64,000 bases of DNA from Oscarella lobularis. Taxonomy: Eukaryota > Porifera > Homoscleromorpha > Homosclerophorida > Oscarellidae. The stretch is from positions 1,488,001 through 1,552,000 of the forward strand of contig NC_089182.1 of assembly GCF_947507565.1 (NCBI RefSeq), in the 5' to 3' direction. The notes under the pieces are model-generated. The model was given only the letters and a program-made list of their open reading frames with translations. It was not told the origin of the DNA and made no database searches. This document shows positions 21,189 to 31,204 of the stretch, one piece after another (positions within the stretch are counted from its first letter, which is position 1; every line of letters begins with the position of its first letter). The translations under genes and the position numbers were made by a program.

Positions 21189-21814
21189 TATTTAATTATT
21201 GATTATTTTGTACCTGAGCTTCTTTGACGAGCGGCAGTTGGCCTGTTTCAGGTACGAAACGGAGTCCGAGCTTTTTCGTTTTGCGTTTGACGCTCTTCTA
21301 TTGGCCTAGGATTCATTAGTTGAGCCCCAGTCGCCAGATAAACTTTTCACGCTGCCCTACTTACTTGATTTGGCGCTTTCCTGTCCTCCGCTTGCTGAAG
21401 TAATGGCTGAAGAATCGCTACAAATACATTAGCTGTGGAACTTCGCTCTAGAAACATCTTTTTTAACTGTCTCTCTCTATTTAGTATTCCCAGCAACTCT
21501 TCACATCGTTCACATCGGATTGCTCGTCTTGTGTAAGCGTAGTCGACGAGGCTTCGAAGGGCCCCCGCAAGACATCACGTGATAGAAAAATGTATAAATA
21601 ATTTTTTAGCGAGAACGAAGCCGTCACCGAAGCATACGACGATCTTCTAAACACAGAAGTAAGAAATAGACTAAGTCCTTAGAGAGAACACTTGTAGCTC
21701 ATTAGATTATACTCACTTGATATGGTTTGGACTGCAATGATTTGTCTCTTGTTGCGCACTTTTTGCCTATTAGGAGACGCTTAGGTAATCAAATAGTTGG
21801 ACATTCTACTTGCA

Positions 21815-21996
21815 GAAATTTCCAGACAAACGCATCGTCGGTTCGTCGGCGCGATTCTCGTATTTCAGCGTGCGCAGAGCTCGTTCGTACTCGGCCACCG
21901 AAACGGGATCACGTCGAGGTGAGATCTTCAGAGACTGAGAAGTCCACTCGGCCTTTAAGTTTGTCCCGGAAAAATCGACGCTCACGTTCTCCAATC
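21815..21996 (-). CDS. Possible extracellular-repeat exon (isolated)
   Basis: One open segment on the minus strand reads ENVSVDFSGTNLKAEWTSQS, then PVSVAEYERALRTLKYENRA and DEPT. The L.I....P.....Y...LR...Y.N....PT pattern occurs in cell-surface repeat proteins related to cadherins and calsyntenins. No neighbouring exon was recognised and splice sites are ambiguous. Low certainty. Confidence 0.3.
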
Positions 21997-23137
21997 ACAA
22001 TATTTATTTATTTAATACATTCGCAAAATGATCCGTTTGATACGATCGATCCGTTAACGTTGAGAAAATTCTCCTTTAGACACGTGCAGTAGTAAACATT
22101 CGATTCCGTGTGCAATGGAGTCGTCGAAGGGCTGTTCAAGCAACGAGGACTATATAATCAATAAAAAAAGGTTCGTTTAGATCACATCACAATCCTCTTG
22201 CCTCAAGTTCTTGGGTACGGAGCACTGAACTTGAGTGCAGTTATAGTTGCACTCGAATTTAGTAAAGGAAAACGCTTGTCGAAGAAAAACTGTCACTGTC
22301 ACCACGAGTACCTAAGAGCCTCCAGTAATACTCCTGTGAATAAGAAAAGGGACAGCTATTCCAGATGTAGTTGTCAAATTTATTGACCACGTGATCTTTG
22401 TCTGCGAGATAAAGTCTATTTGCGCGGTAAAGGGTCCATGGATCCGTAACGGCGTTTGACCAAGCTCCAGGCCCAACCTAGTTAGTGGAAGGTCAACTTA
22501 ATTAGTGGATGGTTGTCACGTGAAAAGTGGGGTGGTCACATGGCCTATGACGCAGAAGAGTGCATCCAGGCTCTCTCAGTAGTGGACGCGCTAACGCGCG
22601 CTTCACTACGGGAGAGCCTGGCTTGCAAGGCTATTTTCAAAGCGACCTAAGCAAAAATTCTTTTATGGAAGTCGCAATTAGCGTTCAAATGTAGGAAAAA
22701 GAGCGAGCGCACGCTATACTTTGACATTCTTTATCGTTTTTTATCAAGAAGAAGCGATCGGACGTATCGCTACCATGCAAGCGGCTTCTTCAGAGTTTTC
22801 TGAAGCCTTCTGCAATGGTAAGAGGGAAGTCACGATCAGCATAACGGAACTCGCGAACTCCATCGCGATTTCCACTCAGCGACGCACATGTTCCTTTTCT
22901 AGTCCATCTTTTGTTATTGCTCTCTTCTAGCCTTCTATACTTCCTACAGACGCTAAGCCTAAAAGCCTAGCCCAACCCTAAATAGGGTTGCTTTGTGCGC
23001 TGAAACCCTGTCTCTTTAGACCGTCAGCGCTTGCAAAAATATCCACTCATCATCTCGGTTGGAGAAGTCTCTAACACAGTGAAGCTTGTTTGTCAGATAG
23101 GTCAATTTTTACTAAACAATGAATGAACTTGATACTT
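21997..23137. other. Noncoding; one long hairpin
   Basis: No supported gene. Notable are the stem-loop at 22566-22621 and a small palindrome CAACCCTAAATAGGGTTG near 22972. Confidence 0.5.
22566..22621. repeat. Hairpin with 10-bp perfect outer stem
   Basis: CCAGGCTCTC at the left pairs with GAGAGCCTGG at the right; further pairs form inside (GTAGTG with CACTAC, GCGC with GCGC). Total 56 bp. Structural RNA or a foldback core are both possible. Confidence 0.75.
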
Positions 23138-23141
23138 TTAA

Positions 23142-24233
23142 AGGGTAAGCATCATGCAAAAACTTTCTAAATTTGCCATTTTATGTTGAAGTTCTGTCTT
23201 TTCTGAGCATTTTGGCGTAGTTTTGTTTTTAACAAGTAAAAATTGATAAAGATATGAAGACTATAACGCGCTTCCTCTGACCAAATACGAGAAAAATTAT
23301 TTACGTCATTACAGGAAAGGAAGTACCTAGACGTAACACATTCCTGTGAGCGATTGGCCTTCGTTTTGCTCGCAAATCGAACGATGGTACGCCGATGCGT
23401 TGCGGCAGGGTGTAACAACACCACCAAAGACGGTCTCGCTGTTCTACTTCCCAAAAGACGCCGAACTGAGGAAGAAGTGGACTGCGGAAGTGAGGCGTAC
23501 GCGCGATAAATGGCCCGGTCCGACGGCCTATTCGGAACTCTGCTCGGCGCACTTTGACGCCGAATCGTTCGAGGAAAGCCCGACGCTTCATCACAATCTC
23601 GGATTGGGAAAGAAGAGAATGAAGTTGCAACCAGTAGCCGTTCCGACAATCTTTCGACGAATCTCTCCTTCTACGCACCCTAAAGCTGCCAGCCCGGCCA
23701 AGAGACGCCGCGGGGCGTATGAGAAGAGGCAAAGATTGAGGGTAAACATATATTTAGAGATATGCATAGAAACGCCAATGAATCAATGAATACCTGCATT
23801 TTCTACTATTTTCTTCTCTTTTTTAGGAGCGATGGCGTTATTGTCTCCGAGATTAGACGAACTTCTGTCGTCTTCGTCCGTGTCGTATATGGCTCCCTCT
23901 GCGTCCTCGCTGCTTTCATTCGACGAGCCATTACCGAAGGCAGGTTATCGGACCCTTCTTCAGACATATCGTTACTAAAAGAGGTAACTTGTTAGAGAAA
24001 ACATTGTGAACGACGCAGGTTCTACGTACAGGAATATATACGTCTAGGTACTTCCGTTCCTGTAATGACGTAAATAAATTTTCCAATATGTGGCCAGAGG
24101 AAGCGCGTTATAGTCTTCATATCTTTATCAATTTTTACTTGTTAAAAACAAAACTACGCAAAAATGCTCAGAAAAGACAGAACTTAAACATGAAATGGCA
24201 AATTTAAAGAAGTTTTTGCATTATACTTACCCT
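23142..24233 (+). mobile_element. Kolobok-type DNA element, 1092 bp, TTAA duplication
   Basis: Long terminal inverted repeats of about 200 bp (23142-23342 and 24030-24233, roughly 88% identical), starting AGGGTAAG, are flanked on both sides by TTAA (23138-23141, 24234-24237). TTAA duplications together with a THAP domain are the signature of the Kolobok superfamily. There is no room for a transposase catalytic domain, so the copy is non-autonomous. Confidence 0.88.
23384..24000 (+). pseudogene. THAP-domain protein of the Kolobok element
   Basis: Starts MVRRCVAAGCNNTTKDG, the first half of a THAP zinc finger (C..C). A shift of one base near 23432 leads to VSLFYFPKDAELRKKWTAEV, then SELCSAHFDAESFE (second C..H pair) and a basic linker. 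A GTAAAC donor (about 23740) and TTTTTTAG acceptor (about 23826) suggest a second exon ending within 20 to 60 codons, depending on the frame. THAP domains bind DNA, usually the element's own ends. The frameshift means this copy is probably dead, unless it is a sequencing error. Confidence 0.75.
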
Positions 24234-24237
24234 TTAA

Positions 24238-25041
24238 CTCTCATTTTTATATGGAAAAACGTCACGATTGAAATGCATCAGAAGAGAGAAAATTTAGGAA
24301 TGGACTCTTCATATCCCAGCAAAAAGAATTCAGCTCAACCCAACTGTTTGCCTTGCAGGCGCAGGCAGTGCCACTTGTTTTGCAACTTTTTTGTGTAAGG
24401 TAAGCAAAAAGTCAGAGTCACTGTGTAATGTGTTTTCTAATTTTATTTGGCGACAGAAAAGATTTGACGAAAAAAAGAACACCAGTGAGGCGGAGGACGA
24501 ATCTCTGAAGAACATATGATGGACGAGATAGGATGTCATTTGATATTTGCTATAATTCAGATAAGCCAAACTGCCAGTGTTTACTTTTCTTTATTTTTGA
24601 CATTATCGTGAGCAGGACATCCAAGATGGTCGCGCCATCGATCGTTCGTCACAGTCAGAAAGTCATGGTCGCACTGTCAAAATCTTTATTTTGTGATCAT
24701 GTAATAAATTCCTTTGTGCAGTTTGGCCGGTGCTCTTGAACTGGCTGAAGAGCTCTTGGATTGCTGTATTGATTTGAACGGACAACCTGGGGCCAACGAG
24801 TCTCTGACTGCGATGACAACGCTGCGATCAAAAGTCTAAGTAGAGACAAATAATTAAGTTTACTCGAAATTGAATGGAAATTGTAGCTTCTCTCTCCTTC
24901 ACTTTGATTCAGTTACTTTGATTCCTTCCCTTGAGTTTTCTCCCCTCATCCCTCTCCTCTCTTTACATATGTATACAAGGATTTATCTGGTAGGCAGATT
25001 CGTTGCTTTCTATTGAGCTCACGGTTTCTTTTCAGGATGGA
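24238..25041. other. No gene recognised
   Basis: AT-rich spacer with short ORFs only, and a pyrimidine-rich CTCTCC stretch at 24885-24965. Confidence 0.5.
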
Positions 25042-25318
25042 TTGGGGTCCTGAGCATGACCCCGGATTATAAAAAACTGCTCCGCCAGGGTCCTGGGCAA
25101 GACCCTGTCATCAAAAACTGCCTCGCAGGGGCCCTGGGCATGACCCGTCAAAACTGCATGTGCATGTTACGCGAGGGGAGACTCTGTGCATTTTTTTCTG
25201 TTTTATTACATAAATTGATCGTCCCTTCCCCTTACGAGCAGTTTTTTTGATCACGGGGTCGTGCTCAGGACCCCGTACAAAAAAGTTTTTGATCACGGGG
25301 TGATGCTCAAGACCCCAA
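25042..25318. mobile_element. 277-bp foldback element
   Basis: Ends TTGGGGTCCTGAGCATGACC and its near-complement. Each arm holds two or three direct copies of GGGTCCTGAGCATGACCC followed by NATCAAAAACTG, so the arms are tandem repeats facing each other. No ORF. A non-autonomous, MITE-like element is likely; the flanks (GA left, CT right) show no obvious duplication. Confidence 0.75.
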
Positions 25319-25730
25319 CTCCTAATAAACGAACGTTATTAAAAACAAACACTGCTGTGGTATATGGCTACCTCGTCATTGCAGCTGTGATTGCATAGGC
25401 CGGGCGCTCGCTGAACATCAAATCTCGAGCACGCGTATAGCAGACGAGCACATTCCGAAGTCTGCTTTTGTCTTCATACTCTGGAGATCAAAAGCGCATG
25501 TCTACTTTTGAGATAAAGTATAAAAATTAACATGCAAGTCGTTCTCTTCGTCTTCGCCATTTTGTCTTTGTTCACAAAAACAAAAAAATTGTGCATGAAG
25601 ACGAGCGGTATGAATTTTTCAGGTGCTCCTAAACAGCTTACGTTGTCACCATCCAAACTTCCTACCAAGCAGCTTACCAGGAACTATAGCTATAGCACAA
25701 GTAAGTGACCGGAAGGTTGATCAGTTTTAG

Positions 25731-25830
25731 AAGCTACCGTATTTTCTCTATTAGAAACTCTGCGCTTCTAATTTTTCAACCACTTGCTCAGGTGCGCTTT
25801 TATTAGAGGCTGCGCTTATACAAGAGACTG
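25731..25830 (-). repeat. Possible terminal repeat of the minus-strand pogo-like element
   Basis: TACCGTATTTTCTCTATTAG followed by GCGCTTCTAATTTTTCAA and a second, similar GCGCTTTTATTAGAG phrase. Pogo-like elements often end in sequence of this kind. No matching end was found past 27230. Confidence 0.35.
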
Positions 25831-25955
25831 CGTGTTTGTTTTTTCAACGTCATTTACTAGCACACTTTGTTCCAATGCGACATAAGGACAATGTACTAAA
25901 CAAAAAGCGGAAGCCAATCAAGTACACATACCGGGTAAACTGCAAAATTATGCAC

Positions 25956-27230
25956 TCACAATCCATCGTCCGACTCAGATTCGCTCTCTTCAACATCATT
26001 GTCACTGCTTCTAATTGGGTTATCAACGTCCACTTCTACTAGATTGTTTTCGTCTTCGTTGTGAGTATTTTCTGGCACAAGAACTGGAGAACCCACAAGG
26101 TCGTCTTCTGAACCGTCAACATTGGTAGTTATTCCGCAGACTTTAAAAGATTTGCGAATAAGATCTGACGAAATACTCGCCCAGGCGTCTACGACCCACT
26201 GCAGGTATGTCATTATCGGTGGAGGGCGTGGATTTCCTCCTTTCGTAAACTCTACTCCCGAGCCGTCGGCCATCCAGTCTTCGTGTGATCGACAAATAGA
26301 CGCCTTGAATGGCTTATTCCAGGATACGTCCGGAGCCTGAACGTATTTTGTGCATCCGCCTGGCACGACAGCTTGATGTGTGTTTAGTTCCGACAGGACA
26401 GCTTTCGTGTCATTGGAGATGTGGCATCGAAAGGAATCACATATAATCATGCGCTGACCAAAAGACAATGGTCCTAGAATTCGACGCAGAAAGTCTTCTG
26501 TTAGTGGGTTATCCATCCACACTTTTCCCCGCCCACGATAACACCAAAAGAGAAGAAAACTTAGCTGCAACTGCTGGAATTGGCCGTTTCCGTTTGAGGA
26601 GTACGTAGGGCTTGCACTTTCTACCATCGGCCTTAGCGCACAGCATTACCGTAATGTGGACTTTCTCGTGACCCAGGGTTTGAACAGTTACGTCTCGAGC
26701 TCCAGTTTTTTCAACACATTTTTTCCCACAGGATCCAGCAGAACTGAAGTCTCATCGCACGCAAAAATATTGGAAAAGTCATAGTTTTGCTCCTGGCGCA
26801 GTTTGCGCACGTACAAAATGAATTCAACAATTTTTGTAACGCTGTCAACCGGCGGTTTCTGACACGTAGTTGTTGTTGCCCGCAGGAAGAAACGGTTTCT
26901 TTTCAGAAACTTCTCAAGCCAGCCTAGACTAGCCACAAATCCAGAACATTCTGGATATTCCTTAGCAATTCTTTTTGCTTCCAGCCGAATCAGTCGTCTT
27001 GACACTAGTTGGCGCAGTCTCCGTTTTTCCAAAATCCAATCACGTACGCAAATATTAACTGCATAAAAGCGCTGCTTTCTTCCTCCTCCTGGAAGTCGTC
27101 GTCTTCTTTTTGATGCGCCAGGACCGGCTTTGGAAGCCTCTTCGATGCGAGCTCTAGCGCTTTTCCAGTCTTGAATCTGCTTTCGACTTACGCCAAATTT
27201 CCGGGCTGCAGAAGAGACCGACGTCTTCAT
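25956..27230 (-). pseudogene. pogo-like transposase with CENP-B-type HTH, two frameshifts
   Basis: The N-terminal HTH (SSAARKFGVSRKQIQDWKSA) is followed by the linker RRRRLPGGGRK and a CENPB-type HTH (VRDWILEKRRLRQLVSRRLI, FVASLGWLEKFLKRN). The catalytic core shows NIFACDETSVLLDP (first Asp), MIICDSFRCHI (second Asp) and YVQAPDVSWNKPFK (third Asp). One-base shifts near 26705 and near 26560 break the frame on each side of TGARDVTVQTLGHEK. The tail is acidic (ESESDDGL). All three catalytic Asp codons persist. This is a different subfamily from the element at 0.4-2.0 kb. Confidence 0.85.
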
Positions 27231-28190
27231 CGCAAACTCAACAGCCTCTAATTTCGTTTTAAGCCGACTGCGACAACGAATTCATTTCGACGGCAGTTCG
27301 TGCTATGCTAAACTTGAAGAAAGCGGGCCGGACAAATATAATTCGCGGACTTGTCACCTGTGACGGGCTCGAGGGCAGCGCTGGCCAACGTACTCGTGTC
27401 CCTCTCAAACGTACGCCGACGGGCTATATCGAATATCAAGTGCAATTTTTCAATGCTTCTCACTCATCAACAGTATGTGCAATAAATCAGGTATAATAGG
27501 TCAGAATAAATAAACGTATTCAAATTTGGGTAGATTTCCCCTTGCCCATAACGATTATCTGCAGTGGTGCGACACGATGTACGTACCATAGTTTTGGTTC
27601 TAGGTGGCACCATATAGATAAAAGAGAAAGGGATTGGCAACTCCGACTCTCACGTGACCTTTTCTATGTATTGTGCTTCGTCTGTGTTTCCCGCTGAGTC
27701 CCGTATTATTAGTCAAAGAATTACACCGTAGCGTGTCTTAAACAGCTTTTATCGCCAATCGCTTTGTCCGCGACAAGAGCATTGTAAGTGACTATTGTCA
27801 TCTAGACCGTCAGTTTAACGCAAATCGTCCCACGCCACGCGAACGTGGGGGAGGAGTCTGTGTTGCCCTCTTGAGGTTTCAAACGCCTACTCTTTATGCA
27901 AAGTGTTGTTTACATATTGGTGCGTGAAACGATCGTATCGCGCGTCGGTAATACGCGCCCAATGTCTGTCGAGCCCGACATTTACGACTAGTGGGCGTAG
28001 TTTTCTGCGTCAAACGGAGGCGAGGTCGACGTGAAAATCGTGATGGCCAGCATTAATTGACCTTTGCGAAACGATTGTCCGTCTTTCTCATTTTGAATTT
28101 CGCGGCCCAGTCCGGGGAAGGGTCACGTAGGAAGCTTATGCGTGGGCGCACTGTAGTAATCTTTTCAGGAATCGGGTCCTAACGGTCGTG
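27231..28190. other. No gene recognised
   Basis: Mixed composition with only small ORFs; no repeat or RNA gene noticed. Confidence 0.5.
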
Positions 28191-28204
28191 CTCATACTGA
28201 AACT

Positions 28205-29465
28205 TGTTCGAAATCAGAACGGATCGGCCGACGATGCGGCGGAAAGGAGATGCTCCAGCTGGCACGCCAACACTTTTTGCGCTCGAATTAACAATTTCAT
28301 ATCGTCCTCGTCGTACGATAAAAGCACGTTGCCAAGTTCGACCAGAACGTGTAGTAGTCTGATCCATTTTTGATTAAAGCATTGGCCAGTCTACACATAA
28401 AATGCCAAATTTCCAGCAGCGCCTTCATGTCTGGCCATGCGGAGAATGGATGAGAGAACATGGACCCGGAGGGCCCGCATAACTCCCGGTCGGTGTATAA
28501 AACCGCCGGAGGAACTATAGACGAGGCGGCATACCGCGCGACGAGGCCGTCTGCCATCGGCTTCAGCGCCTCTTTCGACTCGGACTTGGTTAATACTGCC
28601 GTGAGTATTTCTCCTTTGTCGTTGGTAATGTTAGTGACGTGCGTACCGCGTCCCGAGTCTTTGCCCTGCAATTTGCGGGTGATTTTTATAGTCGAGTCGA
28701 TTTTCAATATTGAACCGAATGTTGATGACATTTCATCTTCCATCGCTTCGAGCCTCCGCGAGGTTTCCTTGATGTATGCCGATCGAAGCCAGGCTGCCTC
28801 TGGCAAAGGGCTCAAGGGGTCGGGCGATTCGTACACCATGTCGGTGATGAATTTGGCGGCGTGTCGCTTGCATGCAGTCAGATATGCAAAGCAATGATCA
28901 GTCCATTTCGCGGTATGATTTTCGTTTAGGATCTCCATCAAAGCAGTCGGCGTAATGCCTTTCCTGCGTGCGTGCAGTTGTCTTAGGACAGGTTTGTAAA
29001 TGGCATATTTTTTCGTGAGCAGGACACAAACTTGCTCCCTGTATTTTGTCGGCAACTGCTCTAGAACTGTTTCGTCCCACGCGATTATCGACGTCTTGCA
29101 ATGCGGACACTCCAAATGCTCTGACGAGAGATAGAACATCTCCTGAAAGTCGACGACCTGGCGCAGATGTTGATACAGGCCTTTTGGCGTAAGACTCTGA
29201 TTGTCTGGACAATGAGGACAATTGAATGCGAATTCCCATTGTCGTCTAGGCATCCAGACAAAAAGACGTCGCCGAAAGAAGTCGCCCGGCATGGGTGCCT
29301 GCTCTGTTTCCAAAGGATTCAGTGGATAATAAAATCCTGTAGCGCAGGGTGTCGGATGACGCTGTTCTTCGAACAGAACGTGCCCGATCCACTTTCTGTC
29401 GCCAGCTGCGACTGACCAGCCAACAGGTATTTCGCCCGCGGCTTTAGTCGAATGAGGCGCGCAAG
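28205..29465 (-). pseudogene. Transposase-like protein (DUF6729-like plus DDE-like core), copy A
   Basis: Reads VGWSVAAGDRKWIGHVLFEE, CATGFYYPLNPLE, MPGDFFRRRLFVWMPRRQWE, FNCPHCPDNQSLTPKGLY, then CPHCKTSIIAWDE, RHAAKFITDMVY, GSILKIDSTIKITRKLQGKD, THVTNITNDKGEILTAVLTK, YTDRELCGPSG and LLEIWHFMCRLAN. My memory links the first part to the DUF6729 family of fish and cnidarian repeats. The second half has KIDST and YTDRE that look like RNase H-fold catalytic Asp residues; I infer a transposase. The frame shifts near 28345, after which VLVELGNVLLSYDEDDMKLL continues to about 28205. Its N-terminus runs in frame into a minisatellite. Two more broken copies are at 38.5 and 51.6 kb. Confidence 0.65.
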
Positions 29466-31075
29466 ATCTAGGGGCAAGGCGAAACGGGCGAAGCGAGGTG
29501 ATACCCGCGAGAGACAAGTCGACGCTCGCGACGTGAGACGATGTGAGACTCGCGAGAGGCGATGGGGGACGAGGCGATGAGAGACTCGCGAGAGCCGATG
29601 CCGGACGAGGCGAAGAGAGACTCGCGAGAGGCGATGCGAGACGAGGCGATGAGAGACTCGCGAGAGGCGATGCGGGACGAGGCGATGAGAGACTCGAGAG
29701 GCGATGCGGGGAGAGGCGATGCGGGACGAGGCGATGAGAGACTCGCGAGAGGCGATGCCGGACGAGGCGATGCGGGACGAGGCGATGAGAGACTCGCGAG
29801 AGGCGATGCCGGACGAGGCGAAGAGAGACTCGCGAGAGGCGATGCGAGACGAGGCGATGCGAGACTCGCGAGAGGCGATGCGGGACGAGGCGATGAGAGA
29901 CTCGAGAGGCGATGCGGAACGAGGCGATGAGAGACTCGCGAGAGGCGATGCCGGACGAGGCGAAGAGAGACTCGCGAGAGGCGATGCGAGACGAGGCGAG
30001 ACTCGCGATAGGCGATGCGGGACGAGGCGATGAGAGACTCGCGAGAGGCGATGCGGGACGAGGGGATGAGAGACTCGCGAGAGGCGATGCGGGACGAGGG
30101 AATGAGAGACTCGCGAGAGGAGATGCGGGACGAGGCGATGAGAGACTCGCGAGAGGCGATGCGATCTGACGAGGCGATGAGAGACTCGCGAGAGGCAATG
30201 CCGGACGAGGCGATGCGAGACTCGCGAGAGGCGATGCGGGACGAGGCGATGAGAGACTCGCGAGAGGCATTGCCGGACGAGGCGATGAGAGACTCGAGAG
30301 GCGATGCGGAACGAGGCGATGAGAGACTCGCGAGAGGCGATGCCGGACGAGGCGAAGAGAGACTCGCGAGAGGCGATGCGAGACGAGGCGAGACTCGCGA
30401 TAGGCGATGCGGGACGAGGCGATGAGAGACTCGCGAGAGGCGATGCGGGACGAGGGGATGAGAGACTCGCGAGAGGCGATGCGGGACGAGGGAATGAGAG
30501 ACTCGCGAGAGGCGATGCGGGACGAGGCGATGAGAGACTCGCGAGAGGCGATGAGAGACTCGCGAGAGGCGATGCGGGACGAGGCGATGCGAGACTCGCG
30601 AGAGGCGATGCGGGACGAGGCGATGAGAGACTCGCGAGAGGCATTGCCGGACGAGGCGATGAGAGACTCGAGAGGCGATGCGGGACGAGGCGATGAGAGA
30701 CTCGCGAGAGGCCATGCGGGACGAGGCAATGAGAGACTCGCGAGAGGCGATGCGATCTGACGAGGCGATGAGAGACTCGCGAGAGGCCATGCGGGACGAG
30801 GCGATGAGAGACTCGCGAGAGGCCATGCGGGACGAGGCGATGAGAGACTCGCGAGAGGCGATGCGATCTGACGAGGCGATGAGAGACTCGCGAGAGGCAA
30901 TGCCGGACGAGGCGATGAGAGACTCGCGAGAGGCGATGCGCGACGAGGCGATGCGAGACTCGCGAGAGGCAATGCCGGACGAGGCAACGAGAGACTCGAG
31001 AGGCGATGCGGGACGAGGGGATTCGGACGAGGCGATGAGAGACCAGCGAGAGGAGGCAAAGCACGAGAGGGACTA
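29463..31075 (-). repeat. 36-bp minisatellite, about 45 units, open in every frame
   Basis: Unit GCGATGCGGGACGAGGCGAT + GAGAGACTCGCGAGAG on the plus strand, with shortened units (24-30 bp) and point variants. Because 36 is a multiple of three and units lack stops, long open frames exist on both strands. On the minus strand the 12-residue unit is LASLSSPRPASP or frame variants SRESLIASSRIA and LSRVSHRLVPHR. A higher-order duplication is visible: the segment starting at 29909 repeats from 30301 (392 bp apart). One frame joins the copy A transposase-like ORF to give a 928-codon ORF (31083-28297). Confidence 0.93.
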
Positions 31076-31204
31076 TTGGCCATGCTCTAAGTTTGAAGGA
31101 GAACGACGATGATCCACTAGTTCCGGGATAGTGAAAACCCGTACGTTCGTTTCGAACTCGCCTCTCATCTTCTCGTCTCTCTCGTTTCGTTCATCGATCA
31201 AACA

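Larger units (their letters stand above)
17860..21190 (+). mobile_element. YR retrotransposon (DIRS/Ngaro-like), copy 1, 5' truncated
   Basis: Order RT - RNase H - tyrosine recombinase, which defines DIRS-like elements. No gag is present and the left end falls at a G-run. Downstream of the recombinase a roughly 127-bp sequence occurs twice in direct orientation (20754-20880 and 21061-21188), separated by 180 bp. This fits the B1-A2-B2 split direct repeats of Ngaro/PAT elements rather than the inverted repeats of DIRS1. The matching A1 would be at the missing 5' end. Confidence 0.85.

Noticed and set aside
29543-31112. Many plus-strand Arg/Glu/Asp-rich ORFs of 60-145 codons
   Set aside because: They are all readings of the 36-bp minisatellite, which lacks stops in every frame; length is not evidence of coding.
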